A DNA stretch of 18,622 nucleotides from an uncultured Erysipelotrichaceae bacterium (GCA_934725085.1 CAKVAL010000037.1:1-18622), one strand, 5' to 3'; numbered from the stretch's first letter, positions 7,966-16,471 are shown. Made by a program: numbers and translations. Notes: generated by a model from the letters alone, not told the origin.

Positions 7966-8798
7966 TAGTTACCCTTCTTTTCATTCGGCTTTAAAACCTT
8001 ACCATTCTTCAATAAATCATCCAATGAAATGAAAATAGCATGTTCACGATTCTCAAGCTTACAATTACGCACAATAACATTCATAGAAGTTAATTTAAAC
8101 TTCTCACCCTCATATTCAATATAAGAATTAAGCTTAGGTAAACCTTTCTTAAGATCCTTATAAGCCTCATCCTCATACTTTAGACAACACATCAAGTTAC
8201 CACATTGACCAGATAATTTAGCTACATTTAAAGCCAATAATTGATTCTTTGCCATATTGATAGAAATGCGATCAAACTCACTGATATAACGAGCACAACA
8301 TAACTCTCTACCACATGGTCCAATACCAGAAACAATCTTAGCCTTATCACGAGTACCAACTTGTCTTAAGTCAATACGACATCTAAAGATAGAAGCTAAA
8401 ATCTTCAATAATTCTCTAAAGTCTACACGATCATCAGCCAAATAAATAAAAGTAATCTTACTTCTATCTAAAGTATATTCAGCCGAAATAACCTTCATAC
8501 CAAGCTCTAACTTATCAGCCTCATTTTGACATCTTTGTTTAGCTTCTTTACAATCCACAATATTCTTCTCATATTGGATTTCATCTTCCCTAGAAGCTTT
8601 TCTCAAAATTGGCTTAATTTCCATAGAAACATTAGGCTTATCAAAAGGATCAGCGATAACTCTTGCATACTCGACACCCCTTTGAGTCTCGACTATAACA
8701 CCGTCACCATTGACAATACTATTATCAGTTGTTGAAAAAGTATATGTTTTATTGGTTGCCTGAAATCTAACAGACAAATATTTCAAAATTTCACTCAT
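7965..8798 (-). CDS. ricT: RicT (YaaT), PSP1-domain protein
   Basis: RicT is part of the RicA-RicF-RicT complex, which in B. subtilis carries iron-sulfur clusters and guides RNase Y in mRNA maturation. The 277-aa protein has the PSP1 core: YLSVRFQATNKTY at the start, VIVETQRGVEYARV (34-47), and the cysteine-rich stretch GPCGRELCCAR (160-170) followed by LSGQCGNLMCCLKYE (195-209). Cysteines at 162, 167, 168, 199, 204 and 205 match the conserved set. The gene lies between holB and rsmI as in Bacillus, but yabA is missing from the gap. ATG 8798 has no clear Shine-Dalgarno and lies 4 nt after the holB stop, so reinitiation by terminating ribosomes is likely. RicA and RicF are not in this window. 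Confidence 0.94.
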   Translation of the reverse strand: MSEILKYLSVRFQATNKTYTFSTTDNSIVNGDGVIVETQRGVEYARVIADPFDKPNVSMEIKPILRKASREDEIQYEKNIVDCKEAKQRCQNEADKLELGMKVISAEYTLDRSKITFIYLADDRVDFRELLKILASIFRCRIDLRQVGTRDKAKIVSGIGPCGRELCCARYISEFDRISINMAKNQLLALNVAKLSGQCGNLMCCLKYEDEAYKDLKKGLPKLNSYIEYEGEKFKLTSMNVIVRNCKLENREHAIFISLDDLLKNGKVLKPNEKKGN

Positions 8799-8802
8799 AC
8801 TA

Positions 8803-9756
8803 CTATGATATTATTGAAAACGCAATTTGGTCAAACAACAATTGTCTATTTACAGGATAATTAGAGCGTTCCTTAGCCTTTAAGAAAACCTCTAACAACT
8901 TAGAAGTATTACTTTTATTAAGTATATTTAAACAATCATCATATTCATGATCACCAATATTCTTAAAAGACAAAGCATCCTCAATCATCAAAATCATGAT
9001 ATCTAGATAATAATCACTGCACTTCTTAAACAAATCCTTAGAAACACAGCTATAGAATTCTAAAGAATATAAAACTGGAATATATTTTAAATTATCCAAA
9101 TTATCAATTGTCTTAAAGACATATTCCTTAGCATTCAAATAAGCCTCATCATTTAAATCTATTTCACTTTGATCATGCTTAATATTACTTAAGATATAAG
9201 CATCCTGATACTCAAAACCCTTCTCCTTATATTCATTAATCAAATAAGAAAAGTCCCTGGTCATAAAAGGAAGTTTTTCACATCTAGATATAATGGTATC
9301 CAATAAAGTATCCACATCATCACTGATAAAAATACCATAAACATCATCACTACTTGGCTCTTCCATAAACTTTAGAAGCATATTAACAGCCTTTAGTGAA
9401 GCATTATTAATATTATCGATAATATACACTTTCTTGCTTCCCTCAAGTGAAGTGCGTGAAAACTCAGACATGATATATTCAATATCATCTACCTTAATAG
9501 AAGACTTAGTACCATCAACATAAATCACATCAAAATACTTATTATCCTTAATACGTAAACAAGTATTACACTCTTCACACGCAAAACTTTGTTTATTCTC
9601 GATGATACTTTGAGCCAACAAAAACGCAGTATCCTTCTTTAGAGGGTTAACCTGCCCATACAAAAGATAACACTGCGCCAAGCGATTATTCTCTAAATCA
9701 TTCTTTAAGCTAAGATAAACAATAGGCTCCTTAGCCTTTAAGACATCCTTAATCAT
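8803..9756 (-). CDS. holB: DNA polymerase III delta' subunit
   Basis: Delta' is part of the clamp loader that places the sliding clamp on DNA. The 317-aa protein has the family layout: LAQCYLLYG (27-34), a zinc-finger region with Cys60, Cys63 and Cys66, VYIIDNINNAS (110-120), AVNMLLKFMEEPSS (123-136) and the SRC motif in TIISRCEKLPF (154-164), which supplies the arginine finger. Two points are unusual: the P-loop area (34-43, GQVNPLKKDT) lacks the GxGK pattern, and the first of the usual four zinc cysteines is not visible near residue 51. Delta' need not hydrolyse ATP, so the protein is still probably functional. It overlaps tmk by 8 nt (ATGATTAA). Confidence 0.9.
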   Translation of the reverse strand: MIKDVLKAKEPIVYLSLKNDLENNRLAQCYLLYGQVNPLKKDTAFLLAQSIIENKQSFACEECNTCLRIKDNKYFDVIYVDGTKSSIKVDDIEYIMSEFSRTSLEGSKKVYIIDNINNASLKAVNMLLKFMEEPSSDDVYGIFISDDVDTLLDTIISRCEKLPFMTRDFSYLINEYKEKGFEYQDAYILSNIKHDQSEIDLNDEAYLNAKEYVFKTIDNLDNLKYIPVLYSLEFYSCVSKDLFKKCSDYYLDIMILMIEDALSFKNIGDHEYDDCLNILNKSNTSKLLEVFLKAKERSNYPVNRQLLFDQIAFSIIS

Positions 9757-10375
9757 TAATATAATCCAAAATTACACCAAGACAATCAGCACTGACCTTA
9801 TCAATACTATTGGTCGCATCAACCACCTTAATATTGTCCTTATATAATTCTAGAATCTCCTTATAACCCTCATTAACTAAATGATGGAAATTATCACTCT
9901 CTGCATCCAAACGATCCTTACTAGACCTTTGATTAATACGAGCATGACCTGTCTTTTCATCCACGTCAAGATAAATAGTAATATCAGGCTTACAACCATC
10001 AATCGCAAAATCATTGATTGCCATAATGCCATCATAACCAATTCCTCTTGCCTTACCCTGATATGCAAGTGAAGAATAGACAAAACGCTCACAGATAACA
10101 ATCTTATTCTCTTTCAAAGAAGGAATAACCTTCTCCACCAAATGTTGTCTTCTACTGGCTGCATAAAGTAAAGCCTCAGTCTTAGCATCCATGGCAGTAT
10201 TTAAAGGATCCAAGATAATATTTCTAATCTTCTCTGCAATCTCAATACCACCAGGCTCTCTTGTATGCACAATATCAAAACCCATATCAGTTAATTTCTG
10301 ACAAACTATATCACAAATTGTTGTCTTACCAGAACCATCCGGTCCCTCAAAGACAATAAAACATCCATTCTTCAT
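9749..10375 (-). CDS. tmk: Thymidylate kinase
   Basis: This enzyme phosphorylates dTMP to dTDP in the cytoplasm, an essential step of dTTP supply. At 208 aa it has the normal length and all motifs: P-loop GPDGSGKTT (11-19), TREPGG (38-43), ERFVYSSLAYQG (96-107) and a lid region with Arg residues around 146-155 (RINQRSSKDR). The ATG directly follows the stop of the Phd-like gene (TAGATG), with GGAG about 12 nt upstream inside that gene. The tmk-holB-ricT-rsmI order is a long-conserved Firmicute cluster; darA (yaaQ) and yaaR, which separate tmk from holB in B. subtilis, are absent. Confidence 0.97.
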   Translation of the reverse strand: MKNGCFIVFEGPDGSGKTTICDIVCQKLTDMGFDIVHTREPGGIEIAEKIRNIILDPLNTAMDAKTEALLYAASRRQHLVEKVIPSLKENKIVICERFVYSSLAYQGKARGIGYDGIMAINDFAIDGCKPDITIYLDVDEKTGHARINQRSSKDRLDAESDNFHHLVNEGYKEILELYKDNIKVVDATNSIDKVSADCLGVILDYIND

Positions 10376-10657
10376 CTAATTTAATTTCTCCGGTTTAGGC
10401 TTAAAGGTTTTATCAAGAGCCTCAAGAACCTGTCTTTTGATCTCTTCATACTCATCATAAGTAATATCACCCATAGGATTTAATACCCTAATAGAAGCAC
10501 TAGGCATCTTCTCAACCAATGAATCGTATTCCTCACTAGTCAACATTACATACTTAACACTGCCATCTTCCGTTATATAAATAGCATCATCTTCATTACT
10601 ATCGAGTACATCAAAACCTTCGTCTAAGCCTTTAATTTTCTTTACATCAATTTCCAT
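10376..10657 (-). CDS. Small Phd/YefM-like protein of unknown role upstream of tmk
   Basis: This 93-aa protein (from ATG 10657) contains a segment AIYITEDGSVKYVMLTSEEY (25-44). It resembles the core of Phd/YefM antitoxins, where a strand-turn-strand 'ITxxGxxxxVLxSxEEY' is followed by a helix. The C-terminal half is acidic, then Lys-rich. No toxin gene (RelE, Doc or similar) is adjacent: queT lies before it and tmk directly after it. It may therefore be a solitary regulator or a Phd-fold domain with a new job. An ATG at 10675 would add six residues (MFYNGA) but sits in the loop of a hairpin; I prefer 10657, although its GGAG lies only 2 nt away. The stop abuts the tmk start. Confidence 0.7.
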   Translation of the reverse strand: MEIDVKKIKGLDEGFDVLDSNEDDAIYITEDGSVKYVMLTSEEYDSLVEKMPSASIRVLNPMGDITYDEYEEIKRQVLEALDKTFKPKPEKLN

Positions 10658-10658
10658 G

Positions 10659-10680
10659 GCTCCATTATAAAACATAATGG
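10659..10680 (-). promoter_or_regulatory. Hairpin covering the translation start of the Phd-like gene
   Basis: The minus strand has CCATTAT (10680-10674) and ATAATGG (10668-10662) around a 5-nt loop GTTTT, a perfect 7-bp inverted repeat. It extends outward by one more pair and, after a bulge, a GG/CC pair. It holds one candidate ATG (10675) in its stem-loop and buries the GGAG that precedes ATG 10657. No U-run follows, so it is not a terminator. It could couple translation of this gene to ribosomes finishing queT, whose stop at 10692 is only 11 nt away. Confidence 0.5.
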
Positions 10681-10691
10681 ACCATAAGGCT

Positions 10692-11210
10692 CTAAAATCT
10701 TTCTTCGATTCTCTTAACCGCCTTCATGAAAGGAACATATAAAATTAAACCTAACACGAAACAAGATACAATCTCACCTAGGGCAACATAAGCACCATTG
10801 ATTAAAAATAAATTAAAGAAATTAGAACCACTAGACTCATAAATAGCTAACTCTAAGCCTACAAAAATACCATTTGCCAAAGCTGGCATCAATAAAGACA
10901 ACAAAGGTCTTTTGAAAGTCAAAACATTTCTAAATTGATACATTAAGATACAAGATACAACAGTACCTAAAGTACCTAAGACAAAGTCTAATGGAAGCAC
11001 TGACATACCAAGCGCAAAACCAATGACATTACTTAAGAAACAGCCAATTGAAAGTGGAATAATATATTCCTTCTTACATAGACAAAGTAACATCAACACT
11101 TCAGAAATTCTAAACTGTATCATCCCAAAACTAAAAGCGCCCAATACAAGTGTAACCACAACGTATAAGGCAGCAATAATACCATATAAAGCAATTTTCT
11201 TTGAATTCAT
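10692..11210 (-). CDS. queT: QueT-family membrane transporter (substrate subunit)
   Basis: This 172-aa, very hydrophobic protein begins KIALYGIIAALYVVVTLVLG (5-24) and has the family signature IQFRISEVLMLLCL (31-44). Membrane segments follow near 51-70, 74-92, 104-120 and 134-160. This matches the QueT family (PF06177), proposed substrate-binding subunits of energy-coupling-factor transporters for queuosine precursors. The shared ATPase and EcfT parts are not in the window. The gene overlaps the TPR-like gene by 4 nt (ATGA), with AGGGA a few nt before the ATG. Since it is embedded in an operon there is no room for a preQ1 riboswitch directly upstream. Confidence 0.85.
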   Translation of the reverse strand: MNSKKIALYGIIAALYVVVTLVLGAFSFGMIQFRISEVLMLLCLCKKEYIIPLSIGCFLSNVIGFALGMSVLPLDFVLGTLGTVVSCILMYQFRNVLTFKRPLLSLLMPALANGIFVGLELAIYESSGSNFFNLFLINGAYVALGEIVSCFVLGLILYVPFMKAVKRIEERF

Positions 11211-12001
11211 GATTCCCTAACACCTTCCTTATTTTCTTCACACCATGAAAAGAAATTCGGGATAGAACAAATCTCGCTATAACAAGCAGACATCGTCATC
11301 CTCATCTCCACGGCCCCATCTTCGTCGTTATCATCTAAATCCCAAATATGGTCGATATAAGAGGCATATTTAAAGCTTGAAAGAAACTCTCCAAACACTT
11401 CTTTAGCCTTTTGTTTATCCCCATGTTTTAGACAAACGACAAGTAAAAGTATATACGAAAAAGCTTCCTTAAATCCACTATCTAGATACAAATTATAAAA
11501 AGAATCCAAATCCTCTAAACATGAATAAAGATAAGACAATCTAAATAAATTACCCTCATATAATCTTTCATCTTTATTTAATAGATTCAACAAAACATTC
11601 TTAGCACCAGTAAGATTTCTAATATTAATTAAGAAGTCTACATAATAAGACTCAATCAAACCATAGACATACTTATGATATTCACTCAATGAATTATAAT
11701 CAAAATCTTTATCATTAAAGTCATTAAAAAAATTAAATAAGCTCACATCACTCTCAAGCTTATAAACAACCACAAAAGCTTCCATACAGAAGGGATTTAC
11801 ATCAAGGGCATCATAGGCCTTATCAATTAAATCATAGTCCTGAAACATCATCTCAAGGCTATCATAGTCCTCGGACTCAAAGCGCTCATCAGCCATATAC
11901 TGTTCTCTTTTTTCAGGATGAAAAAAATTCTCTAAAAAATCCTCAACATCATCCTCTTCTGTTTTAGAAATATCGTAAAGTAATTGATCAAGACTAGTCA
12001 T
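11207..12001 (-). CDS. Uncharacterised acidic TPR-like protein
   Basis: I do not recognise the family. The 264-aa protein is strongly acidic, especially in residues 14-60, and looks all-helical with no signal peptide. Two stretches have the spacing of tetratricopeptide helices: YDLIDKAYDALDVNPFCMEA (56-75) and the helix pairs at about 133-170 and 177-210. A repeat protein that binds a partner in the cytoplasm is therefore a reasonable guess. The C-terminus has several Cys (240, 245, 254). It overlaps the Nudix gene by 8 nt and queT by 4 nt, so it is tightly built into the operon and very probably a real expressed gene. Confidence 0.75.
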   Translation of the reverse strand: MTSLDQLLYDISKTEEDDVEDFLENFFHPEKREQYMADERFESEDYDSLEMMFQDYDLIDKAYDALDVNPFCMEAFVVVYKLESDVSLFNFFNDFNDKDFDYNSLSEYHKYVYGLIESYYVDFLINIRNLTGAKNVLLNLLNKDERLYEGNLFRLSYLYSCLEDLDSFYNLYLDSGFKEAFSYILLLVVCLKHGDKQKAKEVFGEFLSSFKYASYIDHIWDLDDNDEDGAVEMRMTMSACYSEICSIPNFFSWCEENKEGVRES

Positions 12002-12524
12002 TTAAACCAGCCAACTCCATATGCATCATTAAAGCTACGGTCTTGCCATCATTAATCTCACCGCTTCTAATCATGTCCTTAATCTCACTTGCACTCAACT
12101 TTAAGCTAGTAATACGCTCATCCTTATCAAAATGAGTACCAACTTGTTCACCAACTTCACCATAGTACAAATAAATTTTCTCTGAACAATAACCACAAGT
12201 AGGTACGATATAACCAAACTTATGAACATTAACAGGCTTATAACCTAATTCTTCTTCACATTCTCTTAAAATGGCATCATCTGGATTCTCACCCTTTTCA
12301 ATCTTACCAGCACAGAATTCAATCATATCTGTCTCTAATGCATAACGGAATTGCTTAACCAAAAAGAACTTGCCATCCTTATCCTTAAGAGCAATACAAG
12401 CACCGCCATTGTGATAAACTACTTCTCTTTTAGAAAAAGTTCCATCATCTATTTCAACATCATCACAAACGACATGAATAATCTTGCCATTATAAACTTC
12501 ATTTCTCTTAACTTGTTTTTCCAT
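11994..12524 (-). CDS. nudF: Nudix hydrolase, ADP-ribose pyrophosphatase type
   Basis: The 176-aa protein has a complete Nudix box at residues 73-95 (G, E79, RE at 87-88, EE, G94), which binds Mg2+ and cleaves nucleoside diphosphate derivatives. The preceding FLVKQFRYALETDMIEFCAG (54-73) and the beta-strand start GKIIHVVCDDVEIDDG are typical of ADP-ribose pyrophosphatases. These hydrolyse ADP-ribose to AMP and ribose 5-phosphate. Substrate assignment is from family resemblance. The ATG has AAGGAG (12537-12532) and follows the divIC-like stop by 2 nt. Confidence 0.9.
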   Translation of the reverse strand: MEKQVKRNEVYNGKIIHVVCDDVEIDDGTFSKREVVYHNGGACIALKDKDGKFFLVKQFRYALETDMIEFCAGKIEKGENPDDAILRECEEELGYKPVNVHKFGYIVPTCGYCSEKIYLYYGEVGEQVGTHFDKDERITSLKLSASEIKDMIRSGEINDGKTVALMMHMELAGLND

Positions 12525-12526
12525 TA

Positions 12527-12847
12527 TTACTCCTTACTAGAAGGCAAATAGAATACCTTCTCATCACCCCTAGAGAACATATAAGCGCCACGTGCATAAG
12601 TTGTTACATAATTAGGATCCTCTAGCTTATTCTTAGTAGACACTAAAGCCGCATTCTCATCTTCCAAAGCTGCCAATTCATTAGAAACTAGTTCTTGTTG
12701 TTTCTTAAGTGTATACAATAACTTAACTTGCTTAAACACATTAGTCAAAAGTAAAATAGCCACTGTAATTAAACAAATAGAAATCAATTTAGCAGTAATC
12801 TTCTTACTAACATGTCTTCTCTTCTTATTTACTCTTTTTTCGCTCAT
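12527..12847 (-). CDS. divIC: Septum formation protein, DivIC/FtsB family
   Basis: This 106-aa protein has the bitopic plan of DivIC: a basic cytoplasmic N-terminus (KRVNKKRRHVSKK), one membrane helix (about 19-37), a coiled coil (about 42-77) and the conserved extracytoplasmic motif with DPNYVTTYARGAYMFSRGDE (77-96) followed by KVFYLP. In Bacillus, DivIC forms a complex with FtsL and DivIB at the division septum. The gene lies 7 nt after rqcP, as in B. subtilis where yabO precedes divIC, but the sporulation genes yabP and yabQ are absent between them. Confidence 0.9.
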   Translation of the reverse strand: MSEKRVNKKRRHVSKKITAKLISICLITVAILLLTNVFKQVKLLYTLKKQQELVSNELAALEDENAALVSTKNKLEDPNYVTTYARGAYMFSRGDEKVFYLPSSKE

Positions 12848-12854
12848 AAATAGA

Positions 12855-13118
12855 TTATACCTCGTTCACTTTAATCTCATCAATGACCTCATACATTGAC
12901 AAGGCATTCTGCTTTGACGCATTCTCTCTAATTTCTAAGACTCTAACCTTAAAAATACGATGACCAAATTCAATTGTGATAATATCATTTGGCTTAACCT
13001 CACTACTAGCCTTAGCAGGCTTATCGTTAATCAAAAGACGACCATTTAAGGCTAATTCCTTACCAATAGTTCTCTTTTTCAATATACGTGCTACCTTTAA
13101 ATACTTATCAATTCTCAT
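12855..13118 (-). CDS. rqcP: RqcP (YabO/HslR-type) S4-domain RNA-binding protein
   Basis: The 87-aa protein is almost entirely an S4 RNA-binding domain: MRIDKYLKVARILKKRTIGK (1-20) followed by ALNGRLLINDKPAKAS and 'VKPNDIITIEFG'. In Bacillus, RqcP (YabO) binds stalled 50S subunits and, with RqcH, drives alanine tailing in ribosome-associated quality control. The call rests on length, sequence and the mfd-rqcP-divIC neighbourhood. ATG overlaps the mfd stop by 4 nt (ATGA). The stop codon is TAA at 12855. Confidence 0.9.
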   Translation of the reverse strand: MRIDKYLKVARILKKRTIGKELALNGRLLINDKPAKASSEVKPNDIITIEFGHRIFKVRVLEIRENASKQNALSMYEVIDEIKVNEV

Positions 13119-16100
13119 CTTTTTATTTCTTCCAAATTATCAACTAATTTCAAAATCTTTTCAACCGCATCTTTTTGATTACTAATAGACAATTCAATTT
13201 GACTATTCTTATAAGCAATCTTAATATCTCTACTTATATTGTTGCACATTTCAAAAAGTTTTACCCCATCAACGCTATCTGAGAAATCCTTACTCAAAAT
13301 AATTGTAAAAGTTCCATTACGATTAGTTATCTTACTAATAAAATTAGAATTATATAAAAGTTCCAACTTCTTCTTTTCAAACAAAGACTTTACTTCCTTA
13401 GGCAAATGGCCATACTCATCCTCAACCTTCAGGAAATACTTAATCAAATCATCACGATTATCAATCATATCTAATTGATGATACATACTAAGTTTCTCAT
13501 AATCATTATCCACAAACTCTTCTGGAATATATGATTCTAGTTGGATGTTGACAGGTGCTTTTACAACCTCTACATCATTACTAACTTCACCTTTTTGTGT
13601 CTTAATCGCCTTATTAAGCATAGCCAAGTAAAGATCTAAACCAACATTATCAATAAAGCCAGATTGCTTAGGACCTAATAAGTCACCGGCACCCCTAATA
13701 GTTAAATCACGCATGGCAATCTTATAACCACTACCCAAAGATGCAAACTCCTTAATAGCCTCTAAACGCTTAGTAGATATTTCAGATAACTGCTTCTTTT
13801 GAGGAATTAACAAGTAGGCATAAGCCACCCTATCGCTTCTACCAACTCTACCCTTAATCTGATATAACTGAGCCAAACCAAAGTTTTGAGCATTATCCAC
13901 AATAATTGTATTCGCATTAGGAATATCTAAACCCGTTTCCACAATCGTCGTACATACTAAGACATTAATCTCGTTATTATAAAAACGTAACATAACATCC
14001 TCAATCTGTTCACGAGACATTTGACCATGAACCACATCAACATTGGCATATGGTATTTCCTTAGCTAACTTTTGTGCTACCCTATTAATCTCTTCTACAT
14101 TATTAAATAAATAGAAAACCTGGCCCTTTCGCTCAAGCTCCCTCATAATGACTTCCCTAATTAAATTATCACTCTTACTAACTACATAAGTCATAACCGG
14201 ATAACGATTACGAGGTGGTGTATCAAGAGTTGATAAACCTCTAATACCGATCAAAGACATTTGAAGGGTTCTTGGAATTGGTGTTGCACTCAAAGACAAG
14301 ACATCAATTGATTCTTTTAATTCCCTAATTCTTTCCTTATGTTCAACACCAAATCTTTGTTCCTCATCGATAATCAAAAGACCCAAGTCCTTAAACTTAA
14401 TATCCTTAGACAAGACCCTATGAGTACCAATGATAATATCAATCTTACCAACCTCTAAATCAGCTAATAATTCCTTCTGTTTCTTATCATCCACAAAACG
14501 ATTCAATAAGGCAACCCTCATTGGAAAATCATTTAGTCTATTCTTAAAAGTATTGTAATGTTGTAATGAAAGAATTGTTGTAGGACACAAATAAGCTACC
14601 TGTTTACCATTATCAACCGCCTTAAAAGCCGCACGAAGGGCTACTTCAGTCTTACCAAAACCAACATCGCCACACAACAAACGATCCATCGGCTTACTAC
14701 TTTCCATATCTTTTTTAACTTCATCAATAGCCTTTTGTTGATCGGTTGTTAATTCATAAGAAAAAGTATTCTCAAACTCCTCTTGTAAAGAAGAATCTTT
14801 ATCACACGCAAAACCAATATCACCATCTCTTTTGGCATAAAGTTGTACAAGTCTACCTGCCAACTCTTCAACATTCTCTTCAACTCTTTTCTTAGTCTCC
14901 AACCATTCCTTAGAACCTAATTTATGAAGCTTAGGTACTGCACCCTCTTTAGATACATACTTTCTTACTAAAGAAAATTGGGACAATGGTACCAACAATT
15001 CTGCATTACCCTTATAGATAATCTTTAAATAGTCCATGGAAATGTTATTAACCTTACGAGTCTCTATGTCCACATACTGGCCAATACCATATTGATCATG
15101 AACTACATAATCGCCCTTCTTTAACTCCTCATAAGAATTTAAAGTACGAGCTTCAGCATACTTAGACGCAAACCTACCAGTATGTTTTCTTTGTTTAAAA
15201 AGTTCAGCACTTGTATAAACGGCATAATCACCATATTTAAAACCAGTATAAACATAAGAAATAAAAATATTGATACCAGCCTTTAACTCTCCAGTATAAA
15301 CATGATACTTAAGATGTAATCTATTTAAAATATCAAGAGCCTGCTCACTCTCCTTACCATCAAGCGCAATAATCTTATATCTAGACTTATCCTTATCAAT
15401 TAAAGATAATAAATATTCCAAATTACCATAAGGTAAATCAATCTCCTCAATTCCCGTAAAAGGATCAGTAAAAGGTTTACCCTCAATTACATATTGATTA
15501 TAAAGAAGACGCTTAAAATCCTCATAAACATAGAACTTAAGAGGTAACTTCTTTTCTTCATGCATCTCTTGAATATAAGCGATAGTCTCTTCACTTAACA
15601 TCTTAAGATGTTCATCTATCTTACTTTTATCACTTAAATATATATCAGCATCTATGTAATCTATTAAATGTTCCTTTTTAAAATATGCATAGAAAAAGTA
15701 TGATGATTGTTTAAAGATATCATTTAAAAGATACTCCATATTTAATTCAAGTTCACCACTTGTTAATTCAACATTTTCCCTTAAAAATTCTTTTTCCTCA
15801 TCATTAAAGAAAACATCCTTTGCGAAACAAATGGTAACCTCATCATTCACCTCTTCACTTCTTTGCGTATTAATGTCAAAGAACCTGATTGAATCAATCA
15901 CATCATCAAAGAATTCAATTCTAAAAGGCTTAGGATAATTAACCGAAAAGACATCCACAATATAACCTCTTACCGCAAAAGTCATCGGTGTTTCAACATG
16001 AACTGTCTTCTCATACCCTAGTTTTCTTAACTTTTCTATTAAATCTTCACGCTCTAAAATATCATCTTTCTTTAGATGAATAATACTATTTAATAAAACT

Positions 16101-16471
16101 TCCCTTTCAGGTAAGTGTCTGATAAATCCATAGGGTGATGTAACAATCACCTTAGGTTTAGAAGTAATAATTCGATATAGCGCTAATAAACGTTCGGCTC
16201 TATTCTCAAAAGATGTCGCAATCTCTTCACTTCTCAATGATTCTTCAGGCAAATAGCTTACTATCTCATCATCTTCAAAATAAGATATCAAGATATCCTT
16301 TAAGCGATTTGCCATATAGTTATTTTCTTTAACTACGATTAATGGTTTATCGCTACTTAAACATCTTTTACTAATCTTTAAGGCTTCTTCAACTAATGAA
16401 TTATATGCAAAAACAGAATCACCATGGTGATTCTTAGTTTCTATTAAAGCTAATAATTCTTCATTCCTCAT
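13115..16471 (-). CDS. mfd: Transcription-repair coupling factor Mfd
   Basis: Mfd removes RNA polymerase stalled at DNA damage and recruits the UvrABC excision system. The 1118-aa protein is full length. It has an UvrB-like N-terminal region (about 1-330) and an RNA polymerase interaction domain with YVVHDQYGIGQYVDIETR (455-472). The RecG-like translocase follows, with Walker A GDVGFGKTE (601-609), DEEQ (702-705), SATPIPRTLQMSL (728-740), RGL at 744-746, HGQMSREQ (815-822), TTIVETGLDIPNANT (841-855) and QIKGRVGRSD (871-880). The C-terminal regulatory domain spans about 970-1070. It starts directly after the pth stop (TAAATG) with only a weak Shine-Dalgarno, which suggests coupling. Confidence 0.97.
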   Translation of the reverse strand: MRNEELLALIETKNHHGDSVFAYNSLVEEALKISKRCLSSDKPLIVVKENNYMANRLKDILISYFEDDEIVSYLPEESLRSEEIATSFENRAERLLALYRIITSKPKVIVTSPYGFIRHLPEREVLLNSIIHLKKDDILEREDLIEKLRKLGYEKTVHVETPMTFAVRGYIVDVFSVNYPKPFRIEFFDDVIDSIRFFDINTQRSEEVNDEVTICFAKDVFFNDEEKEFLRENVELTSGELELNMEYLLNDIFKQSSYFFYAYFKKEHLIDYIDADIYLSDKSKIDEHLKMLSEETIAYIQEMHEEKKLPLKFYVYEDFKRLLYNQYVIEGKPFTDPFTGIEEIDLPYGNLEYLLSLIDKDKSRYKIIALDGKESEQALDILNRLHLKYHVYTGELKAGINIFISYVYTGFKYGDYAVYTSAELFKQRKHTGRFASKYAEARTLNSYEELKKGDYVVHDQYGIGQYVDIETRKVNNISMDYLKIIYKGNAELLVPLSQFSLVRKYVSKEGAVPKLHKLGSKEWLETKKRVEENVEELAGRLVQLYAKRDGDIGFACDKDSSLQEEFENTFSYELTTDQQKAIDEVKKDMESSKPMDRLLCGDVGFGKTEVALRAAFKAVDNGKQVAYLCPTTILSLQHYNTFKNRLNDFPMRVALLNRFVDDKKQKELLADLEVGKIDIIIGTHRVLSKDIKFKDLGLLIIDEEQRFGVEHKERIRELKESIDVLSLSATPIPRTLQMSLIGIRGLSTLDTPPRNRYPVMTYVVSKSDNLIREVIMRELERKGQVFYLFNNVEEINRVAQKLAKEIPYANVDVVHGQMSREQIEDVMLRFYNNEINVLVCTTIVETGLDIPNANTIIVDNAQNFGLAQLYQIKGRVGRSDRVAYAYLLIPQKKQLSEISTKRLEAIKEFASLGSGYKIAMRDLTIRGAGDLLGPKQSGFIDNVGLDLYLAMLNKAIKTQKGEVSNDVEVVKAPVNIQLESYIPEEFVDNDYEKLSMYHQLDMIDNRDDLIKYFLKVEDEYGHLPKEVKSLFEKKKLELLYNSNFISKITNRNGTFTIILSKDFSDSVDGVKLFEMCNNISRDIKIAYKNSQIELSISNQKDAVEKILKLVDNLEEIKR

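Noticed and set aside
10376..10675. A toxin-antitoxin module based on the Phd-like protein.
   Set aside because: Both neighbours (queT and tmk) are housekeeping-type genes and no toxin-like ORF is adjacent on either strand, so only the antitoxin-like fold is proposed.
10692..11300. A preQ1 riboswitch before the QueT-family gene.
   Set aside because: The upstream gene overlaps the queT start by 4 nt and no preQ1-type stem-loop with A-rich tail is visible.
12854..12883. Possible internal promoter for the divIC-like gene: minus strand TTGATG (12883-12878), 18-nt spacer, TATAAT (12859-12854).
   Set aside because: Transcription would begin about at the ATG at 12847, leaving no leader, and the -10 lies in the last codons of rqcP. 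Chance matches are common in such AT-rich DNA.
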